Below are positions 1 through 9,223 of a stretch of DNA of 64,000 nt, in pieces; position 1 is the first letter of the stretch; each line of letters opens with the position of its first letter. The notes beneath the pieces are model-generated. The model was given only the letters and a program-made list of their open reading frames with translations, had not been told where the DNA came from and did not search any database. The position numbers and the translations under genes are program-made. The DNA comes from Gammaproteobacteria bacterium UBA7310 (GTDB taxonomy: Bacteria; Pseudomonadota; Gammaproteobacteria; Pseudomonadales; Ketobacteraceae): NCBI GenBank assembly GCA_002471665.1, contig DKQK01000025.1, positions 129,522 to 193,521 on the forward strand, written 5' to 3'.

Positions 1-269
1 TTAATAGCATTAAAAACTATCCACAAAATCTGTGGACAACTCTGTGGATGTTTTGGTGACAACAGCCCAAGAATGCCATGGATGCTGCGCTTAAGACATA
101 TTGGTTACTTTTTAATCAAGTTATTTCTATATAGATATCAATAACTTAAGATCGAGACGGCTTAATATCAAAGATTTAGACCGGTTTCCTAAAAAGAGCC
201 TGAGCTATATAAAACCTGTTAACAACGTGCCAGTCTGATGTCAATATCCACAGCGAAAAAGCGGGGGAT
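1..269. other. Gene-free left end with DnaA-box-like repeats
   Basis: I see no credible gene here. Three near-matches to the DnaA box TTATCCACA lie within 35 bases: CTATCCACA at 17-25, and, read on the minus strand, TTGTCCACA at 31-39 and ACATCCACA at 43-51. A fourth, ATATCCACA, is at 244-252. Bases 100-180 are A/T-rich. Such clusters occur at replication origins and at DnaA-titrating or DnaA-regulated sites, but no origin-linked gene (dnaA, dnaN, gidA, rpmH) is in view, so function is open. Confidence 0.4.
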
Positions 270-1622
270 TTAGCGATTTTCCTGGGCTGATTGCGGTGTC
301 TGTGCCGTGGCAACCAACGGATCATTCGCCCCATAGCGCCCCCGCACCACGTACACGTTATAGGCGCAACACGCAAACAACACCATCCAGTAAAACACCT
401 CTGCCCGGGACCGGTTCAAAAAGGTCATTGCCACCAGGAACGCGATAAACGCCCCCTCCATGGCAATTAACTTGAAATACAGGTCAATATTCCCGGTTGA
501 CAACACCTGCTTACGGCATTGTTTCAATACACCGAAGACACTGATTACCATCATGATCATGAAGAACAGCCCCGGGTACCCCACCTCAGTCAAAGCCTCA
601 AACCAGCTGGAGTGCACTGCCCGGTTGCGGCTGCCTCCGGAATTCACCTCCAGAGGAATGTAGTCCGGTGCATGTAATGTAAATCCATTGGCCCCTGCGC
701 CAAACGGATAATCCTTTGCCATCTCCATCGCTGCCAGCCAGAAAAACACCCGGGTGGCGCCGGTCTCTTCCTCTTCCGTTACCTCTTGGGTTTTGATGGT
801 CATAAAACGTTGAATCGTGCTTTCATCCACCAGAAAAGGCAACGCCAGCAAGCCCATAAAGATCAGGCCGATGGCAGACGCCCGCTGATTCTTCTGTCGG
901 TGTTTGGAAAAAATTGCGTGCATAAAGAAATAGGCTGCACCGCAGATGACCGCCAAAAAGCTGCCACGGCTGTTGATCAATACAATGGCATTGGCAACAA
1001 ACGCCGCCCCCACCAGCACGAAAAAACGGACACTCTTTTTCGTGTGTTGCCAAAAATAATACACAGCCAGGATCAGGGTGGGCGCCAACGCCGCGGCCAC
1101 ATCATTGGTATCAGGGGAATCCACGGTACCGACCCCCTCCACACGATCACCGGAGTTTCGACCCACCTGGTAAACCATAAAGCTAAGGTAGGTGGCTCCC
1201 GCCATGTAAGCATACAGGATGCGATCCAGTTTCTTGTCGCTATCAACCACCTTATAGGCTATCGAGATGATAATGATGAGCTTGAAAAGGTTGGTGAAGG
1301 CAAAATCGTGGGCATCCGGCAGATCGGCGTAGTACTTAGCCAAGAAAAAACTGAACAGGAACAGCAAAGCCCATTTGTAGGGGGGTGCTGCAAACAGGCG
1401 ATTTAGATTGTGATCCTTGAACTTTTTGATATAGACAAAAAGCAATAAAACAACCGTAAAGAACGAGTAACTCAGGTTGGGGACCAAATAGCTCCACCAG
1501 CGCTCCAGAGGGTTCATGAAGTAAACCATCTGATAGAGCATAAACGCCCACACCGGTTGACTTAACAGCGCTAGCGCAAACCCCCCAATGTAGCAGAATA
1601 CAAAGACAAGAAAATTTAACAT
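270..1622 (-). CDS. O-antigen ligase-like polytopic membrane protein (Wzy/WaaL family)
   Basis: A 450-residue inner-membrane protein with about ten hydrophobic segments, the first beginning at residue 3. The C-terminal half carries the family hallmark: a periplasmic loop with VHSSWFEALTEVG (residues 336-348), containing the conserved His and a Glu-x-Gly just before a membrane helix, and an Arg-bearing segment ATRVFFWLAAM (289-299). By family knowledge such proteins join or polymerise lipid-linked glycans at the periplasmic face. The N-terminal half resembles ligases that accompany exosortase-A polysaccharide clusters (from memory). No glycosyltransferase lies beside it, so the substrate cannot be inferred. 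The phasin gene lies 110 bases upstream on the same strand. Confidence 0.75.
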   Translation of the reverse strand: MLNFLVFVFCYIGGFALALLSQPVWAFMLYQMVYFMNPLERWWSYLVPNLSYSFFTVVLLLFVYIKKFKDHNLNRLFAAPPYKWALLFLFSFFLAKYYADLPDAHDFAFTNLFKLIIIISIAYKVVDSDKKLDRILYAYMAGATYLSFMVYQVGRNSGDRVEGVGTVDSPDTNDVAAALAPTLILAVYYFWQHTKKSVRFFVLVGAAFVANAIVLINSRGSFLAVICGAAYFFMHAIFSKHRQKNQRASAIGLIFMGLLALPFLVDESTIQRFMTIKTQEVTEEEETGATRVFFWLAAMEMAKDYPFGAGANGFTLHAPDYIPLEVNSGGSRNRAVHSSWFEALTEVGYPGLFFMIMMVISVFGVLKQCRKQVLSTGNIDLYFKLIAMEGAFIAFLVAMTFLNRSRAEVFYWMVLFACCAYNVYVVRGRYGANDPLVATAQTPQSAQENR

Positions 1623-1732
1623 CTATTTAACATCTGTTCGTCCAGTGCAGGCTCTACCGAACTATAAGCCAATACCGGCGCACTGCAACCACGCCCCCTG
1701 CATCAGCTTTGTGATTATTCTTTTATTCAGAC

Positions 1733-2185
1733 TCAACTTTTGGTGGATTTCGCCGCGCTGGAACGACGTTTTGAGGCTGCCTGTTCAATTTTCTGTAACT
1801 GCGCCTCAAGCTCTCCAATGCGCTGGGTAAGGCTGTCAACATCGGCCCGGGTCGGAATATTCAACCGATGCAGCGCTTTGGAGACCCGAATATCAAACGC
1901 TTTCTCTACCTTTTCCCAGGATCCCGTCGCCCGGGCCCGAACCGTTTCCACTTTCTCTTTGGCCGCAGTCAGCGGCTTGTCGACGATGGAACGGGTCTTG
2001 GCCTCCAGCTTTTCTCCATCCTGCACCAGTGCCTCAAACAGCTTGCCGCCCTCTTCTTCGGCCTTTGAGTACGCCCCTAATCCGGCTAGCCAGATTTGAT
2101 TTGCCGATTCTTTCACCCGATCCGCCATCTGTTCGGCTATTTGACCTACCTGTTTTTCCTGACCTGATGCTTTCTTATCACCCAT
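1733..2185 (-). CDS. Phasin family protein (polyhydroxyalkanoate granule-associated)
   Basis: A 150-residue soluble helical protein. The core AGLGAYSKAEEEGGKLFEAL (about residues 33-52) followed by a long charged helix is typical of PhaF/PhaI-type phasins, which coat polyhydroxyalkanoate granules. A Lys/Ser/Ala-rich tail (ASKRRSSAAKSTKS) ends the protein; in longer PhaF homologues a Lys/Ala tail binds DNA, but here it is short. I chose the ATG at 2185 because GAGAGAAC lies just upstream on the minus strand; an upstream in-frame start would add 41 residues lacking family similarity. No PHA synthase gene is in this window. It is divergent from mfd. Confidence 0.85.
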   Translation of the reverse strand: MGDKKASGQEKQVGQIAEQMADRVKESANQIWLAGLGAYSKAEEEGGKLFEALVQDGEKLEAKTRSIVDKPLTAAKEKVETVRARATGSWEKVEKAFDIRVSKALHRLNIPTRADVDSLTQRIGELEAQLQKIEQAASKRRSSAAKSTKS

Positions 2186-2420
2186 GATGTTCTCTCTTGC
2201 TGTGTTTCTGACATGGACAGTCAACTGCCCATGTGGAGCGGGCCTGCGGTTCCGAGTTTTGCAGACCGGTAACCTTACAACACTACCAGACCTCATTAGA
2301 ATATTCATTCTAGGAATGCGGGCCGGCCCATATCCCCCTGTTAAGCCCCTGCTTCACCCACCGGCAAAAGCATGTACAATGCGTCCTTGTTTTTGCCACC
2401 CATCATTTTGTACAAAATCC

Positions 2421-5400
2421 ATGGCGATTGATTTTCTTGATAATTTTCCTTCCAAACCCGGTGATCAGCGGGTCTGGGCCAACCTGACGGGCAGCGGCCA
2501 GGCGTGGGCTCTGGCACAGGCTGCCAAGCAACATCAGGGTCTGCTCCTGGTGATCACCGCAGGCACCCAAAGCGCACTGCAGCTGGAGCTTGAGATCCCG
2601 TTCTACGCCCATGCGGACACTGAAATTCTGACCTTCCCGGATTGGGAAACCCTGCCTTACGACAGCTTTTCCCCCCACCAGGACATCATTTCCCAGCGCC
2701 TTGCCACGCTCAACAAGTTGCCCACCGTGGACCGGGGTGTGCTGGTGGTTCCCGTATCAACCCTCATGCACCGGCTTGCGCCGCCGTCCTTTTTGGCCGG
2801 CCAAACCTTGCTATTGGATGTGGGCCAGACATTCAAACTGGATCAGGTACGCAAGCAGCTGGAACAGGCCGGTTACCGTGCTGTGGACACCGTGCTGGAG
2901 CATGGTGAATACGCTGTTCGGGGTGCCATCATGGATCTGTTTCCAATGGGCAGCCAGGTTCCCTATCGCATTGAGCTGTTCGATGATGAAATTGATACCC
3001 TGCGCTCATTTGATCCTGAAACGCAACGCTCCATCGAAAAGGTACAACAGGTCCGCCTGTTGCCGGCGAAAGAATTCCCGCTCTCCGATACGGCTATCCG
3101 GCAGTTTAAAGACCGTTTCAAGCAACGTTTCGACGCTGACCCCCGCAGTTGCGCCGTGTACCAGGATATCAGTGACGGCATCGCCAGCGCCGGCATAGAA
3201 TACTATCTGCCGTTGTTTTTTGACGAAACCGCCACTCTGTTTGACTTTCTGCCGGACAATACGCTGCTGGTGACCGCAGAGCATCTGCAGGAAAGCGCCG
3301 ATCACTTCTGGGCCGACTGCAATAACCGATACGAAGAGCTGCGCTACGACCGCCAGCGTCCGTTGCTGCCACCCCCCAGCCTGTTCCTGGCCAGCGACGA
3401 ACTGAACCGATCACTGAAACAGTTTCCCCGCATCAACCTGCGCGGCGGTGGGTCAGACGGCAAAGATCACCACAGCGAACTGCCGTTGCAAACACCGCCC
3501 CCCTTACCCATCAACGCCAAGGCCGGTAACCCGCTGCTGCAGGTGGAGACTTACTGCAGCAACGCAGCCCACGAGCAGAGACGAGTGTTATTCGTTGCAG
3601 AGTCCGCCGGCCGCCGGGATACGTTGCTGGATCTGTTAAAACGGATTCACATAATCCCGCAAGCGGTTGATGGCTGGACCTCATTCCTCAGTGCTGCCGA
3701 TGCTGACGTGATGATCACCGTGGCGCCGCTGAGCGAAGGCCTGGTACTCGACACGCCCAATGTCAGCGTCATCACCGAATCCCAACTGTTCGGCAGTCGC
3801 GTTATGCAGCGGCGGCGGCGCAAACGGGGCGATGACAATGCCGAAAACGTCATTCGCAACCTGACAGAACTCAACACCAACGATCCTGTGGTGCATATCG
3901 ACCACGGAGTGGGCCGCTACAAAGGCCTGCAAACCCTGGAATTCGATGGCCAAAATCAGGAATTTCTCACCCTGGAGTACGCTAACGAAGCCAAGCTGTA
4001 CGTGCCGGTTTCCTCGCTGCATCTGATCAGCCGTTACTCCGGTGCCAGCGATGCCCTGGCGCCGTTACACCGGCTGGGCACGGATCAGTGGAACAAGGAA
4101 AAACGCAAAGCCGCCGAGCAAATTCACGATACGGCAGCGGAACTACTCAATATCTATGCCCGACGCGCCGCCAAGCCCGGCCACGCCTTTACCGTTAATC
4201 GCCACGATTACGAGGCCTTCTGCGAAGGCTTTCCGTTTGAGGAAACTCCGGATCAGCAGGCCGCCATCGACGCGGTGATTGCCGATATGACCTCTGACCG
4301 ACCTACCGATCGCCTGGTGTGCGGCGATGTGGGATTCGGTAAAACGGAAGTGGCCATGCGGGCGGCGTTCGTCGCGGTACAGGCCGGCAAGCAGGTTGCG
4401 ATTCTGGTGCCCACCACGCTGCTGGCCCAACAACACTTTGAGACCTTCAAGGACCGCTTTTCCGATTGGCCGGTGGAATTGGAGGTCCTGTCGCGCTTTC
4501 GTAGCGGCAAAGAGCAAACCAAGGCCTTAAAGCAAATCGCCGATGGCAAGATTGATGTGGTGGTGGGCACCCATAAATTGCTCCAGGAAAGCGTGGTCTT
4601 CAACAACCTGGGGCTGATCATCGTGGATGAAGAACACCGCTTCGGTGTGCGCCATAAAGAGCGGCTGAAGGAAATGCGCGCTGATGTGGACATGCTCACC
4701 CTGACCGCCACCCCCATTCCACGAACACTGAATATGGCGATGTCCGGTGTACGGGATATGTCGATCATCGCCACGCCACCGGCCAAGCGTCTTTCCATCA
4801 AAACCTTTGTGCGGGAAGACAACAAGCCGGTGATCAAGGAGGCCATCCTGCGGGAATTGCTGCGCGGCGGGCAGGTGTATTTCCTTCACAACGAAGTCAA
4901 ATCCATTGAGCGCCGCGCCGAAGAAATCCAGCAGCTGGTGCCGGAAGCCCGTATCATCGTGGCCCACGGTCAAATGCGTGAGCGGGAACTTGAACAGGTC
5001 ATGACGGACTTCTACCATAAGCGCTACAACGTGCTGATGTGTACCACCATCATTGAAACCGGGATCGACATTCCCTCCGCCAATACCATCATCATTGATC
5101 GTGCTGACAAGTTCGGCCTGGCCCAACTGCATCAATTGCGGGGCCGCGTGGGGCGCTCCCACCACCAGGCATACGCCTACCTGCTTACCCCCAACCCGAA
5201 AGCCATTACCAGCGATGCCCGCAAACGCCTGGATGCCATTGCCCAAGCCCATGACCTGGGCGCCGGCTTTACCCTGGCCAGCCATGATCTGGAGATCCGC
5301 GGTGCAGGCGAACTACTGGGTGAAGAGCAAAGCGGTAACATGAACAGCATCGGCTTTTCCCTGTACATGGAGCTTCTGGAAGAGGCCGTCCAGTCCATCA

Positions 5401-5891
5401 AGGAAGGTAAAACACCGAACCTGGATAAACCATTCAAACAGGGTTCTGAAATCAATCTGCGGATCCCCGCATTGATTACCGAAGATTACCTCAGGGATGT
5501 GCACCTGCGCCTGATCACCTACAAGCGCATTGCCAATGCCAAAGACGACGATCAGCTGGATGAATTACGGGTAGAACTGGTGGACCGCTTCGGTTCCCTG
5601 CCGGAGTCCACCAAAAACCTGTTCCGGCTCACCAAAATCAAATTGCAGGCCCAGGCCATGGGTTTGAGTAAAATCGACGCAGGTCCCAATGGCGGCAGGG
5701 TGGAATTTGGAGTCGACACCAAGGTGCACCCTCTCACCATTGTGAAAATGGTTCAAATTCAGCCCCAGTTCTATAAACTGGATGGCGCCGATAAGCTAAA
5801 ATTCGCTATTGAAACCGACACTGCCGAGCAGCGCCTGGATATGATCGAGGAGCTGCTGGACAAACTCAGAGTCAATCCGGAACGCAAGTAA
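2421..5891 (+). CDS. mfd: Transcription-repair coupling factor Mfd
   Basis: A 1156-residue ATP-dependent translocase that releases RNA polymerase stalled at DNA lesions and recruits UvrA. Visible in order: a UvrB-like N-terminal module (PDWETLPYD near residue 74), the RNA-polymerase interaction domain (VHIDHGVGRYKGL, about 490), then superfamily 2 helicase motifs: Walker A GDVGFGKTE (about 634), DEEHRFG (about 735), TATPIPRTL, and QLRGRVGRS. Length matches the family (about 1150). The start MAIDFLDNFPS was chosen by homology; no strong ribosome-binding site precedes it, and in-frame upstream starts exist. csiV follows after 30 bases on the same strand, suggesting co-transcription. Confidence 0.97.
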   Translation: MAIDFLDNFPSKPGDQRVWANLTGSGQAWALAQAAKQHQGLLLVITAGTQSALQLELEIPFYAHADTEILTFPDWETLPYDSFSPHQDIISQRLATLNKLPTVDRGVLVVPVSTLMHRLAPPSFLAGQTLLLDVGQTFKLDQVRKQLEQAGYRAVDTVLEHGEYAVRGAIMDLFPMGSQVPYRIELFDDEIDTLRSFDPETQRSIEKVQQVRLLPAKEFPLSDTAIRQFKDRFKQRFDADPRSCAVYQDISDGIASAGIEYYLPLFFDETATLFDFLPDNTLLVTAEHLQESADHFWADCNNRYEELRYDRQRPLLPPPSLFLASDELNRSLKQFPRINLRGGGSDGKDHHSELPLQTPPPLPINAKAGNPLLQVETYCSNAAHEQRRVLFVAESAGRRDTLLDLLKRIHIIPQAVDGWTSFLSAADADVMITVAPLSEGLVLDTPNVSVITESQLFGSRVMQRRRRKRGDDNAENVIRNLTELNTNDPVVHIDHGVGRYKGLQTLEFDGQNQEFLTLEYANEAKLYVPVSSLHLISRYSGASDALAPLHRLGTDQWNKEKRKAAEQIHDTAAELLNIYARRAAKPGHAFTVNRHDYEAFCEGFPFEETPDQQAAIDAVIADMTSDRPTDRLVCGDVGFGKTEVAMRAAFVAVQAGKQVAILVPTTLLAQQHFETFKDRFSDWPVELEVLSRFRSGKEQTKALKQIADGKIDVVVGTHKLLQESVVFNNLGLIIVDEEHRFGVRHKERLKEMRADVDMLTLTATPIPRTLNMAMSGVRDMSIIATPPAKRLSIKTFVREDNKPVIKEAILRELLRGGQVYFLHNEVKSIERRAEEIQQLVPEARIIVAHGQMRERELEQVMTDFYHKRYNVLMCTTIIETGIDIPSANTIIIDRADKFGLAQLHQLRGRVGRSHHQAYAYLLTPNPKAITSDARKRLDAIAQAHDLGAGFTLASHDLEIRGAGELLGEEQSGNMNSIGFSLYMELLEEAVQSIKEGKTPNLDKPFKQGSEINLRIPALITEDYLRDVHLRLITYKRIANAKDDDQLDELRVELVDRFGSLPESTKNLFRLTKIKLQAQAMGLSKIDAGPNGGRVEFGVDTKVHPLTIVKMVQIQPQFYKLDGADKLKFAIETDTAEQRLDMIEELLDKLRVNPERK

Positions 5892-5921
5892 CCGCTCAAA
5901 GACTGTCTGGCCTGAAACCCT

Positions 5922-6791
5922 ATGACCGTAAAAACTGAACATTCGCTCTACCACATCCATACCAGATTGCTGCTGCCGGCCCTGCTCATTACCGTGCTGG
6001 CCGGCGTGGTACAGCCTGCCACTGCGCAAACCCCGGCCCAACAGGACACCACACCCTGGTATCAGGTGGCCCTGGTTATTTTCAAACACAAGAACAGCCC
6101 CATGGGGAATGAAACCTGGCCCACACCCAGCAGCCTGGCGCTTTCCTTTCCAAAGGGCATCCTGTCCCTGGAGCCCCCATCCGAAACCGGAGGCGACTGG
6201 GTCGCCTTCCGCGCAGGGGCACCCGAGGATGAAGAATTTAAGCAAGCCCTGCGCAGCATCACGTTAAGCTCGAACTATGAGATCATGGTAAAAGCCAGCT
6301 GGAATCAACCGGCGCTGGACAACGAGCAGGCGCTTCCCGTGCTGATTCAGGCAGGCAACGAATTCGGTGGTTACCACGAGCTGGAAGGCAGCATCACGCT
6401 GGTGGTATCGCGCTATCTGCATTTCAAGGCGGATTTATGGCTTTCCGAATACATCCAGAAAGTGGAAATGATTGCCCCGTGGTGGGAAAGCTCCAATGCC
6501 ATAAGCCACCACCTCGACGGCTCGGATTCACTGTCTGACACAGGAGAGGAACTGGCCTACCAGGAAATTGACTTCGGCGCTCAAACCTACTCTGAAACCG
6601 TTACCCGCTATGAGCCGGTGCGCACGGTGATTCTGAACGAATCACGGCGTATGCGCAGCGGGGAAATGCACTACCTGGACAATCCGATGTTTGGCGTTCT
6701 GGTAAAAGTGACCCCCTACAAACCGGTCACTGAAGAGGAAGGATTGCCGGACAGCCCGCTGCAGGATGCCAGCCCGGTCAGCCTGCGCTGA
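5922..6791 (+). CDS. csiV: CsiV family putative peptidoglycan-binding protein
   Basis: A 289-residue exported protein. Residues 1-35 form a signal peptide (hydrophobic LLLPALLITVLAGVV ending near ATAQ). The mature part opens with PWYQVALVIFKHK, the usual beginning of CsiV-type proteins, and has LSSNYEIMVKASWNQP and a YLHFKADLWL strand typical of the group. Related proteins are periplasmic and have been linked to peptidoglycan and cell shape; the enzymatic role, if any, is unknown. It directly follows mfd, an arrangement shared with Pseudomonas as I recall. It converges on the MTI phosphorylase gene with a 9-base gap and no obvious terminator. Confidence 0.8.
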   Translation: MTVKTEHSLYHIHTRLLLPALLITVLAGVVQPATAQTPAQQDTTPWYQVALVIFKHKNSPMGNETWPTPSSLALSFPKGILSLEPPSETGGDWVAFRAGAPEDEEFKQALRSITLSSNYEIMVKASWNQPALDNEQALPVLIQAGNEFGGYHELEGSITLVVSRYLHFKADLWLSEYIQKVEMIAPWWESSNAISHHLDGSDSLSDTGEELAYQEIDFGAQTYSETVTRYEPVRTVILNESRRMRSGEMHYLDNPMFGVLVKVTPYKPVTEEEGLPDSPLQDASPVSLR

Positions 6792-6800
6792 TCCCCTGGC

Positions 6801-7529
6801 TCAGCTTAGAAGCTGAGCCAGAATGGCGCGCACATTTCCCATGCCATTCTTGATGGCCAACTCAATATCGTCCATGGTGATGATACCCTCACTGCGGCCA
6901 GCGGCCATGTTCACCACCAGCGACAGGCACGCATACTCCAATTCCGCCTCGCGGGCCAGCGGTGCCTCCGGCATGCCGGTCATGCCCACGATATCGCAGC
7001 CATCCCGCTCCAGGCGATCCACCTCCGCCGCCGTCTCCAAACGGGGCCCCTGGGTGGCGCCATAAACACCACCATCGTGCACCTCAAGCCCCAGCTCTGC
7101 GGCCGCCGTCAGTAACGACTGGCGCAGCGGTTCACTGTAAGGATAAGAGAAGTCCACATGCAGTACGTTCCCCTGGTCGGCAAAAGTAAATTCCCTGCCC
7201 CAGGTGTAATCAATAATCTGATCCGGAATTACGAGGCTTTCAGCACCCATTTGCGGATTGATACCACCGACTGCGTTCACCGCAATAATTTTCTCCACAC
7301 CGACCTGTTTTAACGCCTGAATATTGGCACGGTAGTTTACCTGATGGGGCGGCACCGTGTGACCCTTGCCATGGCGCGCCAGAAACACCACCGGCTGCTG
7401 ACCGAAACGCCCAAACTCAAGCGCAGCCGAAGGCACACCATATTCTGTTTCAAGCGTGCGGGTATCCGTTAGCTCCAGGCCTTGCAATTCAGTGAGCCCG
7501 GTGCCCCCCACTATTGCGATCAGCCCCAT
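6801..7529 (-). CDS. S-methyl-5'-thioinosine phosphorylase (MTAP/PNP family)
   Basis: A 242-residue cytoplasmic phosphorylase of the PNP/MTAP family. It shows the phosphate-loop VGGTGL at the start, ARHGKGHTVPPHQVNYRANI (residues 51-70), NAVGGI, and GMTGMPEAPLAREAELEYA near the C-terminus. Pseudomonas homologues of this short form cleave methylthioinosine to hypoxanthine and methylthioribose-1-phosphate instead of acting on methylthioadenosine. The neighbour 28 bases upstream in the same operon encodes hypoxanthine phosphoribosyltransferase, which would consume the hypoxanthine released; this supports the methylthioinosine assignment over MTAP. It is the last gene of a minus-strand run that starts at psrA. 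Confidence 0.85.
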   Translation of the reverse strand: MGLIAIVGGTGLTELQGLELTDTRTLETEYGVPSAALEFGRFGQQPVVFLARHGKGHTVPPHQVNYRANIQALKQVGVEKIIAVNAVGGINPQMGAESLVIPDQIIDYTWGREFTFADQGNVLHVDFSYPYSEPLRQSLLTAAAELGLEVHDGGVYGATQGPRLETAAEVDRLERDGCDIVGMTGMPEAPLAREAELEYACLSLVVNMAAGRSEGIITMDDIELAIKNGMGNVRAILAQLLS

Positions 7530-7557
7530 ACTGCATTCCTTCTGAAATAAGTGCCCA

Positions 7558-8115
7558 TTACAACCCCTTCACCGCGTATATGCCATCTGCATTGCGCAAA
7601 TAACCCTTGTAATCCATACCATAACCAAACACAAAACGATCCGGCACGTCCAGGCAGGTATAGTGGGCTTTGAAGTCTGGATCGTATTTTCGATCGTGTT
7701 TCTTGTCCACCAATACTGCGCATTGTACCGTGGCCGCTTTCTGACTGCGGCAGCTTTCCATGATCTTGTACAGGGTTTGCCCTTCATCAAGAATGTCATC
7801 CACCACCAGCACATGCCGTCCTTCCAGCGGATGCTGAGGCAACACCTTCCAAAGCAGCTCATTGCCGGAGGTTTCCATGCCGTAGCGGGTGACATGGATA
7901 TAATCCATTTCCAGAGCAAAGCGCAATCGCATCAGCAGGCGCGCGCCAAACATCAGACCACCCTTCATCACCACCAACACCAGTGGGTTCTTATGCGCCA
8001 GGTCCGCTTCTATTTGCTGACTGACTGTCTCAATGGCCCGCTCTATCTGATGCTCTGTCCAGATACAATCGGCTTCCCGCCAGATCTTATCGACTTCCTC
8101 TACCGTAACGCTCAT
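7558..8115 (-). CDS. hpt: Hypoxanthine-guanine phosphoribosyltransferase
   Basis: A 185-residue purine salvage enzyme that turns hypoxanthine or guanine plus PRPP into IMP or GMP. The PRPP-binding motif VLVVDDILDEGQT and the C-terminal DRFVFGYGMDYKGYLRN, which shapes the purine pocket, are both clear, as is the flexible-loop region VTRYGMETSGNEL. Length and the C-terminal YAVKGL match Pseudomonas Hpt. The start codon overlaps the stop of the mscS gene in an ATGA arrangement, so the two are translationally coupled. Its product directly uses the hypoxanthine made by the next gene. Confidence 0.92.
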   Translation of the reverse strand: MSVTVEEVDKIWREADCIWTEHQIERAIETVSQQIEADLAHKNPLVLVVMKGGLMFGARLLMRLRFALEMDYIHVTRYGMETSGNELLWKVLPQHPLEGRHVLVVDDILDEGQTLYKIMESCRSQKAATVQCAVLVDKKHDRKYDPDFKAHYTCLDVPDRFVFGYGMDYKGYLRNADGIYAVKGL

Positions 8116-9221
8116 GCAGGTTCCTCGCTGGTGCTATGGCTGTCCTGGGCAACCCCTTCAATAATGTGCAATGTCTGGGTGGGGAACGCAAATTCGGCAC
8201 CGTGCTGCCGCACGATCTCTGCGACTTTAAACAACACATCCTGTTTCACTTCATGGTACTTCACCCAATTTGTGGTATTGGTCATGCAATAGATAAAGAA
8301 GTCCAATGAGGATGCACCATATTGGTTAAAATTCACGATCAGGGTTTGATTATGATCGATCTCCGGGTGTTCGGCGAGCATGCTCTTCACCAAGGCAACG
8401 ATGGCCGGCAGCTGTGCCACATCATCATAACGTACCCCCATGGTTTCATAGATGCGACGATGAGTCATACGCGACGGATTTTCCAAGGCAATGCTGGTGA
8501 AGGTGGCATTCGGCACATACAGGGGCCGCTTGTCGAAAGTACGAATAACGGTTAGGCGCCAACCAATGTGTTCTATCGTGCCTTCGATATTACGGTCAGG
8601 CGAGCGTACCCAATCCCCCACCGAAAATGGCCGATCCAGGTACACCATCAACCCACCGAAGAAGTTGGCCAGCAGGTCCTTGGCGGCAAAGCCCACCGCG
8701 ATGCCACCGATGCCGCCAAACGCCAACACCCCGGAAATGGAAATGCCCATGGACTGGGCGATGACCAGGCCACCGGTAATAAACACCGACAAACGCAGAA
8801 GCTTGGCCAACGCCGTCACCGTGGTTTCGTCCATGGGCTCCTGGGTATAGCCCGGTGTTTTCAGCAATTCTTCACCCCGGGTAATCATACGAATCAAAAA
8901 CCACAACACCACGCTGATGATCAGCACCAGAAACACCGGGCGCACCACGGTGACGACGGACGGCTCCATCATGGGTTCCATGATCTCGGCCACCACGCGG
9001 GCGCCAAGCACCAGGATAAAAGCCCGCGAGGGCTTGCGAACCGCCCACAGCAAAGCGTCATCCCACAGGTTGCGGGTTTTCTCAAACTGCTTTTCCAATC
9101 GATCGTAAAACTTTTTCGCCAAATAATTGGCCAATAGGGTGACAAACACCACAAAGAACACTTGCATGATCCAGTCCTGATTTCCATTCAGCTGCTGCCA
9201 CCACTGCCGTACTGTTTCCAC
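8112..9221 (-). CDS. Small-conductance mechanosensitive channel (MscS family)
   Basis: A 369-residue inner-membrane channel expected to open under hypo-osmotic stress. Three or four hydrophobic segments lie in the N-terminal half; the pore-lining helix is VLAFGGIGGIAVGFAAKDLLANFFGG, read in two parts (about residues 165-190), with the Gly/Ala pattern of MscS TM3. A beta domain follows, with FSVGDWVRSPDRNIEGTIEH, then the C-terminal alpha/beta vestibule. I set the start at the GTG at 9221: CAGGAG sits 7 bases before it and the nagZ stop is only 2 bases away. A longer frame to 9305 would overlap nagZ by 82 bases and lacks support. An extended N-terminal membrane part compared with E. coli MscS is visible. 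Confidence 0.88.
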   Translation of the reverse strand: METVRQWWQQLNGNQDWIMQVFFVVFVTLLANYLAKKFYDRLEKQFEKTRNLWDDALLWAVRKPSRAFILVLGARVVAEIMEPMMEPSVVTVVRPVFLVLIISVVLWFLIRMITRGEELLKTPGYTQEPMDETTVTALAKLLRLSVFITGGLVIAQSMGISISGVLAFGGIGGIAVGFAAKDLLANFFGGLMVYLDRPFSVGDWVRSPDRNIEGTIEHIGWRLTVIRTFDKRPLYVPNATFTSIALENPSRMTHRRIYETMGVRYDDVAQLPAIVALVKSMLAEHPEIDHNQTLIVNFNQYGASSLDFFIYCMTNTTNWVKYHEVKQDVLFKVAEIVRQHGAEFAFPTQTLHIIEGVAQDSHSTSEEPA

Positions 9222-9223
9222 TA

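Noticed and set aside
4527..5285. 252-codon minus-strand frame inside mfd
   Set aside because: Opposite the helicase motifs of mfd; no independent evidence.
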